This document shows, piece after piece, positions 48,360-57,142 of a DNA stretch of 64,000 nucleotides. The stretch's first letter is position 1, and each line of letters begins with the position of its first letter. Under the pieces are notes generated by a model. The model had not been told where the DNA came from. It saw only the letters and a program-made list of their open reading frames with translations, and ran no database searches. The stretch comes from Sphingopyxis terrae subsp. terrae NBRC 15098 (GTDB lineage: Bacteria; Pseudomonadota; Alphaproteobacteria; Sphingomonadales; Sphingomonadaceae): the NCBI RefSeq assembly GCF_001610975.1, contig NZ_CP013342.1, positions 2,117,001 through 2,181,000 of the forward strand. The letters run 5' to 3'. Position numbers and translations under genes: made by a program.

Positions 48360-48916
48360 GCGGCGCGGCGGCCTCTGGCGAGGTCTTCGAAGCATATTAT
48401 TCGATTCCGCGGCTGCTGCTGGCGCTGGCCGGCGCTTTGGCCTTTGTTGCGGCGGCGCTGTTGATGGCAAACACCGGGTTCGTGTCGGGTTCATGGCTGG
48501 TCGCGGGGGCGGCGATCGCCGGCATCGCTTTTTTCGGCTTTGTCGCCGCGATTATCGTCCGCCGCCTGTTCGACCGGCGCGTCCAGCTTCGCATCGATGC
48601 CAAGGGAATCATGGTGCGCGAATGGTCGGATCAGGTGATCGCGCATCGTTCGATCCGGCGCGCGAGCGACATGGGACAGTTCGTGGGGCTCTTCCTGCAC
48701 AAGCCCGAAAAATATCCGACGACCAATCCGATGCGGCGCTTTCTGCTGCGCGTCGGGGGCGAATTGCAACGATCGGCGGGCGATATCTATATCGTGAAAT
48801 ATCAGTATGACCGCCGCGCGGAGGCGATTTTTGACGCGCTCGACCGGATGCGGCCACGCACGGCATTCGAAGAAGAGGTTGAGCGTCGGGTGGCTAAAGC
48901 GCGCGCGTCGAGCTGA
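48356..48916 (+). CDS. STM3941-like membrane protein
   Basis: A 186-residue protein with two membrane helices (about 19-40 and 47-69) and a C-terminal soluble domain with beta strands ([30 protein letters not shown]). The layout, two helices then a PH-like module, resembles the STM3941 family, but I am not certain of the match. Translation probably starts at TTG 48356, coupled to dxs (TTGA). The next in-frame ATG is too far in. Function unknown; perhaps envelope-related. Confidence 0.72.
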   Translation: MSGAAASGEVFEAYYSIPRLLLALAGALAFVAAALLMANTGFVSGSWLVAGAAIAGIAFFGFVAAIIVRRLFDRRVQLRIDAKGIMVREWSDQVIAHRSIRRASDMGQFVGLFLHKPEKYPTTNPMRRFLLRVGGELQRSAGDIYIVKYQYDRRAEAIFDALDRMRPRTAFEEEVERRVAKARASS

Positions 48917-48937
48917 TCCGCAGGAAAGGGAGCGTCG

Positions 48938-49612
48938 ATGGATTTTCTGAAACTGATCCAGTCGCTCGACGAACTGCTCTACGAGGTCATGTCGTGGCTG
49001 ATCTTCTATCCGGTCACGCTGTGGCGGGCGCTCGCACAGCCGCTCAAGATGATGGATTATTCGGAGGCCGAACTGGGCGATCCGGCCGAGCGGCAATATA
49101 CCGACACGCTGTCGCCGCCGCTGTTCCTGCTGCTGACGCTGGTAATCTGCCACGCGATCGAACTGTCTATCGTGGGGCAGAATGCGGTGATCTTGCGCCG
49201 GACCGGACTGGGCGGACTGGTCAATGACGATTCGACCTACATCCTGCTGCGGGTCGCCTTTTTCAGCCTCTTTCCGTTGATCATGGCGGCGCGGCTGGTA
49301 CGCGCGCGCAACGTCAAGCTCGACCGGGTGCCGCTCAAGGCGCCCTTCTACAGCCAATGCTATGTGACCGCGCCCTTTGCGCTGATGGTGTCGACGAGCG
49401 GAATTCTGATGCAGCTCAAGCCTGGTGACAGTCCCCTCTGGGGCTTGGCGCTGCTCATCGCCGCGCTGCTATGGTTCGGCAGTTTGCAGATATTATGGTT
49501 CGCACAGCATCTGCGGATCGGCCGGCTGCGGGCCGCGCTCCATGCCTCGCGCGCAATGGTCGAGGCGCTGATCGCTTTCGTCGCGATTTCGCTGATTTTC
49601 GTGGGGATATGA
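48938..49612 (+). CDS. Uncharacterised multi-helix membrane protein
   Basis: A 224-residue protein with five or six hydrophobic segments and an N-terminal amphipathic stretch. The loop ERQYTDTLSPPLFLLLTLVI and YSQCYVTAPFALMVSTSGIL resemble Yip1/DUF1282-type or permease-like proteins, but no signature decides. AAAGGGAG precedes the ATG. It follows the STM3941-like gene by 21 bases and ends the dxs operon at a terminator. Function unknown. Confidence 0.78.
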   Translation: MDFLKLIQSLDELLYEVMSWLIFYPVTLWRALAQPLKMMDYSEAELGDPAERQYTDTLSPPLFLLLTLVICHAIELSIVGQNAVILRRTGLGGLVNDDSTYILLRVAFFSLFPLIMAARLVRARNVKLDRVPLKAPFYSQCYVTAPFALMVSTSGILMQLKPGDSPLWGLALLIAALLWFGSLQILWFAQHLRIGRLRAALHASRAMVEALIAFVAISLIFVGI

Positions 49613-49641
49613 AAACGGCCCGGGGGTGCCGGGCCGTTTCG
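49612..49641. terminator. Bidirectional terminator after the dxs operon
   Basis: AAAACGGCCCGG pairs with CCGGGCCGTTT around a short GGTG loop. A-rich on one side and T-rich on the other, it suits both the dxs operon and the convergent DUF3035 lipoprotein gene. Confidence 0.85.
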
Positions 49642-49662
49642 ATCAATTGCCTGCGCGCAGAA

Positions 49663-50082
49663 TCAGGCGCCGGGGATCGACGCGCTGGCTTCGCGGCCGT
49701 CGCCCTGCGGCGCGGCGATGATGTCGCGGGTGACGAGGCCCTTGTCGACGACCTGCGTGTCGGGGCTGCCGACCTGGCTGCGGATGCCGGGGTCGGCGCG
49801 CGCGCCGTCGGCGCTGCCGATGATCGCGTCTTCGGCCGGGCTGCGCGGCGATTCGCCGCCGAAGAGCGCGCGCAGCGTCTGTTCGGCGGTGGTTTCGTTG
49901 CCGGGCCGCGCCGCGCCGGGGGCGGGCGGGGTCAGCGAGAAATCGGGCGGAACGACGAGCGGCGCCTGCCGCGACACCGCCATTTCGTCGGGGCGCTGGC
50001 GGCTGAACAGGCTGTTCGATCCGCAGGCCGACAGCGTCATCGCGACGATCGAGGCGGCAAGGATGGCTTTGGTCCGGTTCAC
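49663..50082 (-). CDS. DUF3035 lipoprotein
   Basis: A 139-residue lipoprotein with lipobox LSAC (Cys about 20). It has a Pro-rich linker (APLVVPPDFSLTPPAPG), then EQTLRALFGGES, the DUF3035 signature region. The rest is low-complexity. DUF3035 proteins are common in alphaproteobacteria beside lspA, as here; their role is not known, though an outer-membrane or beta-barrel link has been guessed. It lies 27 bases after lspA. Confidence 0.85.
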   Translation of the reverse strand: MNRTKAILAASIVAMTLSACGSNSLFSRQRPDEMAVSRQAPLVVPPDFSLTPPAPGAARPGNETTAEQTLRALFGGESPRSPAEDAIIGSADGARADPGIRSQVGSPDTQVVDKGLVTRDIIAAPQGDGREASASIPGA

Positions 50083-50109
50083 TTCAAATAGACTCCCTAT
50101 GCGCCCCGT

Positions 50110-50634
50110 TTACTCTTTCGCCGCCTGGTCGGCGGCCGTGGGGGTCTTTTCGCCGAAGAGCAGCGCGCGCGCAACCAGCAAAAGCACGCCGAGCGTGATG
50201 CAGGCGTCGGCGACGTTGAAGATCATGAAGGGGCGGAAGGCCCCGAAATGCAGATCGGCGAAATCGACGACATAGCCGAAACGCACGCGATCGATGATAT
50301 TGCCGAGCGCGCCGCCGAGGATCATCGCGAGCGCGATGACGTCGCCGCGCGCCTTTTCGCGCGTCATCCACAGCGCGACCGCCGCCGCGACGATGGCGGT
50401 CACCGCGACGAGCGTCCAGCGCGTCGTATCGTTGCACTTGGCGAACATTGACAGCGAAATGCCGCAATTTTCTGCCCAGGTCAGGTTGAAGACCGGTAGC
50501 AGCTCGATCTGCCCATAGGGCTGGGTTTCGAGCGACAGCGGCACGACCACCACCCATTTGACGAGCTGATCGAGGCAAAAGGCGACCGCGGCGACGATCA
50601 GGCCGAAGCGCAGGTGGGGAGAACGCGTGCTCAT
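50110..50634 (-). CDS. lspA: Lipoprotein signal peptidase (signal peptidase II)
   Basis: A 174-residue inner-membrane aspartic protease that cleaves prolipoprotein signal peptides. It has four membrane helices. The conserved LDQLVKWVVV, the GGALGNIIDRVRFGYVVDF motif with the first catalytic Asp, and FNVADACI with the second are all present. The usual AAFSxL motif reads NCGISLSMF. Its start overlaps the ileS stop by four bases, the classic ileS-lspA operon. Confidence 0.97.
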   Translation of the reverse strand: MSTRSPHLRFGLIVAAVAFCLDQLVKWVVVVPLSLETQPYGQIELLPVFNLTWAENCGISLSMFAKCNDTTRWTLVAVTAIVAAAVALWMTREKARGDVIALAMILGGALGNIIDRVRFGYVVDFADLHFGAFRPFMIFNVADACITLGVLLLVARALLFGEKTPTAADQAAKE

Positions 50635-53600
50635 TGCGCGTCCAATACCGTCTCGCAGCGATTGCACAAGGCGCCGTCGGCGGTCACTTCGGGCAGATGG
50701 CGCCAGCAGCGGCCGCATTTGTGGTTTTCGGTGCGCTTCACGTCCCAGTCGCCTTGATGGACGGTCGAGGTGATGAAGATTTCCTCATAATCGACGTCGC
50801 CGGCTTCGCTCGGGAGCCATACTTCGGCTTCGAGGCTGGAGCGGATGGTCTTTTCGCGGCGCAGCGGCTCGATGCGTTCGGTGACGAGAGCGCGGGTGCC
50901 GCGGATTTGCGCCCACTTCTCAATCAACTCGTCATTCCCGCGAAGGCGGGAATCCAGCTTTTCACCGTCGTTGGAAGCTGGACCCCCGCCTTCGCAGGGG
51001 TGACGGAGGAGGGCGGCGAAATCCGGCCACTCCAGCAGGTGGACGCTGCCCGCGTCGGGATAGCGCGTGCCCCATACTTCTTCGCTGGTGAACACGAGCA
51101 CCGGCGCGGCGTAGCGGACGAGGGCGTGGAACAGCACGTCGAGCACGCTGCGATAGGCGCGGCGGGTGTCGGTGCCGAGCGGCGCGGCGGGGCCGAGGTC
51201 GCAGTAGAGGACGTCCTTGCGGATATCGAAATAAAAGGCCGACAGATCCTCGTTGCAGAAATCGGCGAGGAGGCGCGTGTAGGCGTTATAGTCGAAATCA
51301 TCGACCGCTTGGCGCAGCTTCGCGTCGAGATCGGCGAGCAGCGAGAGCATATAGCGTTCGAGTTCGGGCATCGCCGCGACGTCGGTGATGCGTTCTTCCT
51401 CCGTAAACCCGTCGAGCGCGCCGAGCAGGTAGCGGAAGGTATTGCGCAGTTTGCGATACTGGTCGGCGACCCCGGCGAGGATTTCCTTGCCGATGCGGTG
51501 ATCCTCGGTGAAATCGACGCTGAGCGCCCACAGGCGCAGGATGTCGGCGCCATAGTCGCGCATCAGGTCGATCGGGCTGATCGTGTTGCCCAGCGACTTC
51601 GACATTTTGAAGCCCTTGGCGTCCATCGTGAAGCCGTGGGTGAGGACGGCCTTGTACGGCGCCTGCCCGCGCGTGCCGCAGCTTTCGAGCAGCGACGACT
51701 GGAACCAGCCGCGATGCTGGTCGCTGCCTTCGAGATAGAGGTCGGCGCTGTGGGTGCCGCCGTCGTGGCGGATGAGCGCGGGCCAGCGACCGCTTTCGAG
51801 GACGAAGGCGTGGGTGCAGCCCGAATCGAACCAGACGTCGAGAATGTCGGTGATGCGCTCGTAATCGGCGGCATTGTAGCTATCGCCGAGATATTCCTGC
51901 GCGCGCGCGTCGCTCCACGCATCGACGCCGGCTTCCTTCACCGCCGCGACGATGCGGTCGTTGACAAGCGGGTCGTTGAGATATTGCCCGGTCTTGCGGT
52001 CGACGAACAGCGTGATCGGCACGCCCCATGCGCGCTGGCGGCTGAGCACCCAGTCGGGGCGTCCTTCGACCATCGACCCGATGCGGTTGCGGCCCTTGGC
52101 GGGGACGAAGCGCGTGTCGTCGATCGCCTGCATCGCCGCCTGCCGCAAGGTCGGGGCGTCGCACAGGCCCTCTTCGGCGGGGTTGATCGCGCCGCCTTCG
52201 CCTTCCCAGCGCCGTTCGCTGCGCGTCTTGGGCTCGATATGCGTCATCACCTTGTCCATCGGCACGAACCATTGCGGGGTGCAGCGGAAGATGATCTTGG
52301 CCTTCGAGCGCCAACTGTGCGGATAGCTGTGCTTATAGTCGGCGCTGGCGGCCAGTAGCGCACCGGCTTCGCGAAGGTCTGAGCAGATCGGGCCGTCGGG
52401 GGCGTTGAACTTGGGGTTGATCACCGATCCCTGACCGCCGAGCCAGCCCCAGTCCTCGCGATATTTGCCGTCGCCCTCGACCGCGAAGACGGGGTCGAGC
52501 CCATTCGCCTTGCAGAGGTCGAAGTCGTCTTCGCCGTGATCGGGCGACATATGGACGAGGCCCGTGCCGCTGTCGGTGGTGACGAAATCGCCCGCGAGGA
52601 AGGGGCGCGGACGCGCAAAGAAGCCGCCGAGTGCGTGCATCGGGTGGCGGGCGATGGTGCCGGCGAGGTCGCTGCCTTTGATCGTTTTTACGACGGTGCC
52701 CGGTGCGAACCCGTGCACTGAATGTTTGATGCGCTTGTGGAACTCGTCCAGCAACGGTGCAGCGACTAGATATTTGAGATCTTCAACTAAGGGCATTGGA
52801 TCGCCGGGGTTGAGCATTTTGGCTTGGCCACGCGCGGTAGCTACCAGCACATATTCAACCTCCGGCCCATAGGCCAAAGCCTGGTTCACCGGGATCGTCC
52901 AAGGCGTCGTTGTCCAGATCACCGCATGCGCGCCGACCAGCTCCGCGATCGGGCTTTCAACGATCTCGAACGCCACGTCGATCTGGGTCGAGACGATATC
53001 CTCATATTCGACTTCGGCCTCGGCGAGCGCGGTCTTTTCGACCGGCGACCACATCACCGGCTTGGCGCCGCGATAGAGCATGTCATTGGCGGCGAATTTT
53101 AAGAGTTCGCGCACGATGGTCGCCTCGGCCTCATAATCCATCGTCAGATACGGATGGTCCCAGTCGCCGCCGATGCCGAGACGCTTGAGCTGCTCGCGCT
53201 GGGTGTCGACCCAATGCTGCGCATAGGCGCGACACTCGGCGCGGAACTCCTCGACCGGAACCTCGTCCTTGTTGAGCTTTTTCTTGCGATATTGTTCCTC
53301 GACCTTCCACTCGATCGGCAGGCCGTGGCAATCCCAGCCTGGAACATAGGGCGCGTCTTTGCCCTTCAGCGTCTGGGTGCGGACAACCATGTCCTTCAGG
53401 ATATGGTTGAGCGCATGGCCGATGTGCATGTCGCCATTGGCGTAGGGCGGGCCGTCGTGGAGGATGAACTGGTCGCGGCCGCGGCGCGCTTCGCGAATCT
53501 GCGCCTCCAGATTGCTCTCGAGCCATTTCGCCAGAATCAGCGGCTCCTTCTGCGGCAGGCCGGCCTTCATCGGAAAGTCGGTCTTGGGCAGGAAGACGGT

Positions 53601-53645
53601 GTCGCGGTAATCGCGCTGATCGGGGGCGGAGGTGCTGTCGGTCAT
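50631..53645 (-). CDS. ileS: Isoleucyl-tRNA synthetase with a repeat-derived insert
   Basis: A 1004-residue class I synthetase. Visible parts are the HIGH motif in GDMHIGHALNHILKD, the editing (CP1) domain, the KMSKS motif in FKMSKSLGNTIS, the anticodon-binding domain and the C-terminal zinc module CGRCWRHLPEV with CNRC. It is longer than the usual alphaproteobacterial enzyme, which I recall as about 940-970. Around residues 881-905 the reading frame runs through a 74-base palindromic repeat, giving HPCEGGGPAS and LDSRLRGND. That segment lies between the anticodon domain and the zinc module. It is essential and should still work, so the insert is probably tolerated in a surface loop. The neighbours are lspA (ATGA overlap) and the GDPD gene. 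Confidence 0.97.
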   Translation of the reverse strand: MTDSTSAPDQRDYRDTVFLPKTDFPMKAGLPQKEPLILAKWLESNLEAQIREARRGRDQFILHDGPPYANGDMHIGHALNHILKDMVVRTQTLKGKDAPYVPGWDCHGLPIEWKVEEQYRKKKLNKDEVPVEEFRAECRAYAQHWVDTQREQLKRLGIGGDWDHPYLTMDYEAEATIVRELLKFAANDMLYRGAKPVMWSPVEKTALAEAEVEYEDIVSTQIDVAFEIVESPIAELVGAHAVIWTTTPWTIPVNQALAYGPEVEYVLVATARGQAKMLNPGDPMPLVEDLKYLVAAPLLDEFHKRIKHSVHGFAPGTVVKTIKGSDLAGTIARHPMHALGGFFARPRPFLAGDFVTTDSGTGLVHMSPDHGEDDFDLCKANGLDPVFAVEGDGKYREDWGWLGGQGSVINPKFNAPDGPICSDLREAGALLAASADYKHSYPHSWRSKAKIIFRCTPQWFVPMDKVMTHIEPKTRSERRWEGEGGAINPAEEGLCDAPTLRQAAMQAIDDTRFVPAKGRNRIGSMVEGRPDWVLSRQRAWGVPITLFVDRKTGQYLNDPLVNDRIVAAVKEAGVDAWSDARAQEYLGDSYNAADYERITDILDVWFDSGCTHAFVLESGRWPALIRHDGGTHSADLYLEGSDQHRGWFQSSLLESCGTRGQAPYKAVLTHGFTMDAKGFKMSKSLGNTISPIDLMRDYGADILRLWALSVDFTEDHRIGKEILAGVADQYRKLRNTFRYLLGALDGFTEEERITDVAAMPELERYMLSLLADLDAKLRQAVDDFDYNAYTRLLADFCNEDLSAFYFDIRKDVLYCDLGPAAPLGTDTRRAYRSVLDVLFHALVRYAAPVLVFTSEEVWGTRYPDAGSVHLLEWPDFAALLRHPCEGGGPASNDGEKLDSRLRGNDELIEKWAQIRGTRALVTERIEPLRREKTIRSSLEAEVWLPSEAGDVDYEEIFITSTVHQGDWDVKRTENHKCGRCWRHLPEVTADGALCNRCETVLDAQ
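50931..51004. repeat. Palindromic repeat inserted in ileS
   Basis: A 30-base arm at 50931-50960 pairs with one at 50975-51004 with 25 of 30 identical positions; the changes are T/C or A/G, which keep G-U pairing. The loop is 14 bases. The sequence begins GTCATTCCCGCG, the form of a short dispersed repeat common between genes in many proteobacteria (recalled). Here it sits inside a coding region and stays open on the coding strand. Confidence 0.85.
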
Positions 53646-53770
53646 GGTCGCGGCGCTTAGCGCAAGTGAGGCGCGCTAGTCACGTTTAAGTTGATCGCGC
53701 CGTGTCCGGGGCGATTCGAAGGGCGTCTGGGGCCCGGCTTGCGCCGGGGTTCACTAGGCCCGAAACGGAG

Positions 53771-54811
53771 CTATTTCTGGCGCGGGCGGAGCGCCGGGCC
53801 GAGATTGTAGATGTCGTCGATCCACACATAGCCGGTAAAGCTGGCCGGGATGCGCGTAAGCTGGTCGACGCGCCACAGGCCCATGCCGCCCTGTTTGTCG
53901 CCGCGGGCGCCGGTCATCAGGACGCGGGTGCCGTGCGCCGCCGCGCGCGCCTGCAGGCGGTCGGGCCAGCCCCAATAGGCCCATTGATAGTCGAGCGGCA
54001 CCATAATTGTGCCGCCGACGCAGCTCGGCGGATACCAGCCCGACCAGCCGAACTTGATGTAATCGCCGGTGCAGCGCTTGGCACCTTCGGGGTCGAGCGT
54101 CCAGGCGCGCGGCGCGCGGGCGCGGATCGGCTGGAGCACGCGCGCATTGCCGAAAAAGCCGAATCGCGGCTGGTTCGGATCGATCCCCGCGCGGGCAAAG
54201 GCGGCGAGCGCCAGCGCGCCTTCGCGCGGGTCGCGCGACTTGAAGTTGACGATCAGCGACGCATGGCCGAGGTCGCGCAGCACATCGTCGAGGCTGGGCA
54301 TCAATCCCACCCCCTTGCCGCGCAGGGGGAAGGTTTTTCCGCCGTCGGCGGTATAGCCGTAGCCGATGTCGAGCCGTTTGAGTTCGGCCATCGTGCGGTC
54401 GCGAATATTGCCCTTGCCCTCGGTGCGGCAGTCGAGCGTCCAGTCGTGGAACACCGCAAGCCGGCCGTCCTTCGTCGCCGCGACGTCGAACTTCACCGCC
54501 CCGGCATCGCGGCCGATCGCGACCTTCATCGAAGGCAGGCTGTTTTCGATATAGGCATGTTCGGGCGGATGGATGCGCGTCGCGGTGCAACTGTCGTCGG
54601 TGACGCCGCGATGGTCGAAAAGCTGCGAAACGCCGCGGTGCGCGATCAGGACGCGCTTGCCGACGGGATCGGGCGCGAGCCAGGTCGCGTTCGACAGGGT
54701 GAGCCAGGCGACGAGCGCGGCGAAGAGCCAGAGGAAGATTTTGGTGCCGCGCTTCATCGGCTTTTTGGGCGGGCCGGAGAGGCCGGCGGCCCAGTCGTCG
54801 CTGTCGGTCAT
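53771..54811 (-). CDS. Membrane-anchored glycerophosphodiester phosphodiesterase-like protein
   Basis: A 346-residue protein with one N-terminal membrane helix (about 25-42) and a GDPD TIM-barrel domain outside the membrane. The catalytic HR pair is visible in IAHRGV, the second part in HAYIENSLPSMK, and the third in TKDGRLAVFHDW. In place of the usual Glu-x-Asp metal-binding pair it reads VKFDV, so the Glu is Lys. Two cysteine pairs occur. This suggests altered metal use or reduced activity, or a related periplasmic role. It lies 125 bases downstream of ileS's start on the opposite-facing side (same strand, upstream neighbour of ileS). Confidence 0.85.
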   Translation of the reverse strand: MTDSDDWAAGLSGPPKKPMKRGTKIFLWLFAALVAWLTLSNATWLAPDPVGKRVLIAHRGVSQLFDHRGVTDDSCTATRIHPPEHAYIENSLPSMKVAIGRDAGAVKFDVAATKDGRLAVFHDWTLDCRTEGKGNIRDRTMAELKRLDIGYGYTADGGKTFPLRGKGVGLMPSLDDVLRDLGHASLIVNFKSRDPREGALALAAFARAGIDPNQPRFGFFGNARVLQPIRARAPRAWTLDPEGAKRCTGDYIKFGWSGWYPPSCVGGTIMVPLDYQWAYWGWPDRLQARAAAHGTRVLMTGARGDKQGGMGLWRVDQLTRIPASFTGYVWIDDIYNLGPALRPRQK

Positions 54812-54861
54812 CTTTCCCCCGTCGTCAAGTTGGACCCGGGCCCCGGTTCATGGCGGGCATG

Positions 54862-55803
54862 TCAGACGTCGGCGAGCAGCCGCTTCGCCTCGTCACAATC
54901 CGCCGCAATCTGCGCCATCAGCGCGTCCATCCCCTCATATTTCGCCTCGGGCCGGATGAAGGCGCGGAATTCGACGTCGATTTCCTGACCGTAGAGATCG
55001 CCGTCGAAATCGAAGAAATGCGGTTCGAGCAATTCCTTGGGCGGATCGAAGCTCGGCCGGATGCCGAGGTTCGCGGCGCCTTTCAGGATGCGGCCCCCCG
55101 GCCCCTCGCTTAGCAGGCGGCCGGTGACGGCGTAGATCCCGTAGCGCGGGCGCAAATAGGTGCCCATGTCGATGTTCGCGGTCGGAAAGCCGAGCAGGCG
55201 GCCGTTCTTGTCGCCATGCTGGACGGTTCCGCGCACCGTGAAGGGGCGGGTGAGCAGGCGCGCCGCGGTCGCGCAGTCGCCCGCGCGCAGCGCGTCGCGG
55301 ATGCGGCTCGACGAGATCACCTCGGTGCTGTCGTCGACCGGCGCGACCATCTCGGTAAAGAAGCCGAGGCGGCGGGCATGATCGGCGAGGGTCACGACAT
55401 CGCCGCCCCGGCCCTTGCCGAAGACGAAATCGGCACCGGTGACGACCCCCGCCGCGCCATAGCGTTCGAGCAGCAATTCGGTGATGAAATCCTCCGCCGT
55501 CGTCGCGGCGAGCGCGGCGTCGAAGGGCAGGACGAGCATCGCGTCGGCGCCCGCCGCGCAGAACAATTGCTGCCGCTGGTCGAGCGTGGTCAGGCGGAAG
55601 GGCGGCGCGTCGGGTTTGAAGACGCGCACCGGATGCGGATCGAAGGTCGCGACGATCGCGGGGCGCCCGTCGTCCTTGGCATGATGCACCGCGCGGCCGA
55701 CCACCGCCTGGTGTCCGGCGTGAAAGCCGTCGAAATTTCCAAGCGCGATGACGCCGCCACGCAGCGCACCCTCGATACGTTCGTGGCCGTCGAGGCGGAT
55801 CAT
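54862..55803 (-). CDS. ribF: Bifunctional riboflavin kinase / FAD synthetase
   Basis: A 313-residue enzyme that makes FMN and FAD. The FAD-synthetase half starts with IALGNFDGFHAGHQAVVG and includes TFDPHPVRVF and SSSRIRDALRAG. The kinase half has GRLLGFPTANIDM and GAANLGIRPSF. ATG 55803 fits; a GTG three codons earlier is also in frame. It is followed by the GDPD gene on the same strand and preceded by a REP-like repeat. Confidence 0.98.
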   Translation of the reverse strand: MIRLDGHERIEGALRGGVIALGNFDGFHAGHQAVVGRAVHHAKDDGRPAIVATFDPHPVRVFKPDAPPFRLTTLDQRQQLFCAAGADAMLVLPFDAALAATTAEDFITELLLERYGAAGVVTGADFVFGKGRGGDVVTLADHARRLGFFTEMVAPVDDSTEVISSSRIRDALRAGDCATAARLLTRPFTVRGTVQHGDKNGRLLGFPTANIDMGTYLRPRYGIYAVTGRLLSEGPGGRILKGAANLGIRPSFDPPKELLEPHFFDFDGDLYGQEIDVEFRAFIRPEAKYEGMDALMAQIAADCDEAKRLLADV

Positions 55804-55817
55804 GGCCACCCTGTCTT

Positions 55818-55906
55818 CCGTTCGTGCTGAGCTTGTCGAAGCACTGTTCTTTCTTTCAACCTCGCCAGAAGGAAGGGCGGCCCTTCGACACGCTCAGGGC
55901 CGACGG
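55818..55906. repeat. REP-like palindromic repeat between ribF and the dipeptidase gene
   Basis: Two related arms, CCGTTCGTGCTGAGCTTGTC and onward (55818-55844) and its imperfect reverse complement CCCTTCGACACGCTCAGGGC and onward (55881-55906), flank about 36 bases. The TGAGC-TTGTCGAAGC core is a very common dispersed repeat in many proteobacteria (recalled). It is a different family from the repeats at 20536 and 50931. Confidence 0.75.
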
Positions 55907-55920
55907 ATTTGGAAATCGAG

Positions 55921-57105
55921 TCATCGGGCCGGCGGCGTCAGCGGCACGATCCCCGCGCGGATGACGCGGAGCGCGTTGCCGCCCATCGCGGCGCGGATTT
56001 CATCGTCGCTGAAGCCCGCGTCGAGCAGCGCCTGCGTCACCTGAACCAGCTTCGACGTGTCGAAGCGGACCGTGGTCGCGCCGTCATAATCGCTGCCGAG
56101 CGCGACATATTGGATGCCGACGAGGTCGCGGACATGCTTCATCGCCCTGGCGACGCTGGCGGGCGAGGTGTCGCACACCGCCGCGTCCCAATAGCCGATG
56201 CCGATGACGCCGCCGGTCGCGGCCAGCCCACGGATTTCGTCGTCGGTGAGGTTGCGGTTGACCTTGCACGTCGCCTGCACCCCGCCGTGGCTGGAGACGA
56301 CGGGACGGCGCGCCATCTTGAGGATGTCGACGACGCAGGCGTGGCTGCAATGCGCGATGTCGACGATCATGCCCTTCGCTTCCATCCGGCCGATCAGGTC
56401 GCGGCCGAGCGGGGTGAGGCCGCCCTTTTTCAGCCCGTGCATCGATCCGGCGAAGATATTGTCGAAGAAGTGGGTGATCCCCGCCATGCGGACGCCGGCG
56501 CCGTAGAGCTTGTCCAGATTGTCGATATTGCCGTCGAGATCGTGGAGCCCCTCGACACTGAGCATCGCGCCGACGGGCGGTGGGGTTTTAGTGCGCCGCG
56601 CGGCGAGCAGCGTGTCGAGTTCGGCGGGGCTCGCGACCGCCATCAGCTTGCCGTCCGACGCCGCGGCGGCGCGGTGCAGCTTCGTCGCGTGCCAGAGCGA
56701 GCGTTCGAGCAGCGAGTTCCACGTCCGCACTGGCTGCAGCTGCGCGATCACCAGCGGGGTGATATTGTCGCTGTCGTCGCCATTGGCGTCGTAATTCTGG
56801 CCCTTTGGCGATTTGGTGGTGCTGGAGAGGATCTGGAGCGCGACATTGCCCTCTTCGAGCCGCGGCAGGTCCATATGGCCGCGGGTCGCGCGGTTCAGGA
56901 AATTGCGCCCCCACAGCAGGCTGTCGCTGTGCAGATCGACGATCGTCAGCGTCTTGTGCAGCGCGGCGGCGCGCGCGCTGACCGTTGGCAGCGGCTTGCC
57001 GTCGACCTTGTTGAGCCCGCGCTCGATCATGCCGGGGGCGAGGAGGAAGAAGGCGGCCGCCCCTACGACGAGCAGTGCTAAGATGCCGATCAGCCAGCGG
57101 CGCAT
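55921..57105 (-). CDS. Membrane dipeptidase (M19 family)
   Basis: A 394-residue zinc dipeptidase with an N-terminal helix (about 5-23) that anchors it to the membrane or serves as signal. The zinc residues of renal-dipeptidase-type enzymes are all present: His-x-Asp in DLHSDSLLW, Glu in SVEGLHDLDG, His in DIAHCSH and His in SSHGGVQATC. Substrates are usually L,L- or L,D-dipeptides. ATG 57105 is used; an upstream in-frame extension is not signal-like. It lies 37 bases after folA. Confidence 0.93.
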   Translation of the reverse strand: MRRWLIGILALLVVGAAAFFLLAPGMIERGLNKVDGKPLPTVSARAAALHKTLTIVDLHSDSLLWGRNFLNRATRGHMDLPRLEEGNVALQILSSTTKSPKGQNYDANGDDSDNITPLVIAQLQPVRTWNSLLERSLWHATKLHRAAAASDGKLMAVASPAELDTLLAARRTKTPPPVGAMLSVEGLHDLDGNIDNLDKLYGAGVRMAGITHFFDNIFAGSMHGLKKGGLTPLGRDLIGRMEAKGMIVDIAHCSHACVVDILKMARRPVVSSHGGVQATCKVNRNLTDDEIRGLAATGGVIGIGYWDAAVCDTSPASVARAMKHVRDLVGIQYVALGSDYDGATTVRFDTSKLVQVTQALLDAGFSDDEIRAAMGGNALRVIRAGIVPLTPPAR

Positions 57106-57142
57106 GTCAATTCTCCCCCATTGTCCCGCTTTGCGCGTGCCA

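Noticed and set aside
53647-53770. A possible repeat in the ileS to GDPD gap
   Set aside because: There is a GC-rich partial dyad (CCCGGCTTGCGCCGGG), but it is short and has no second arm comparable to the other repeats.
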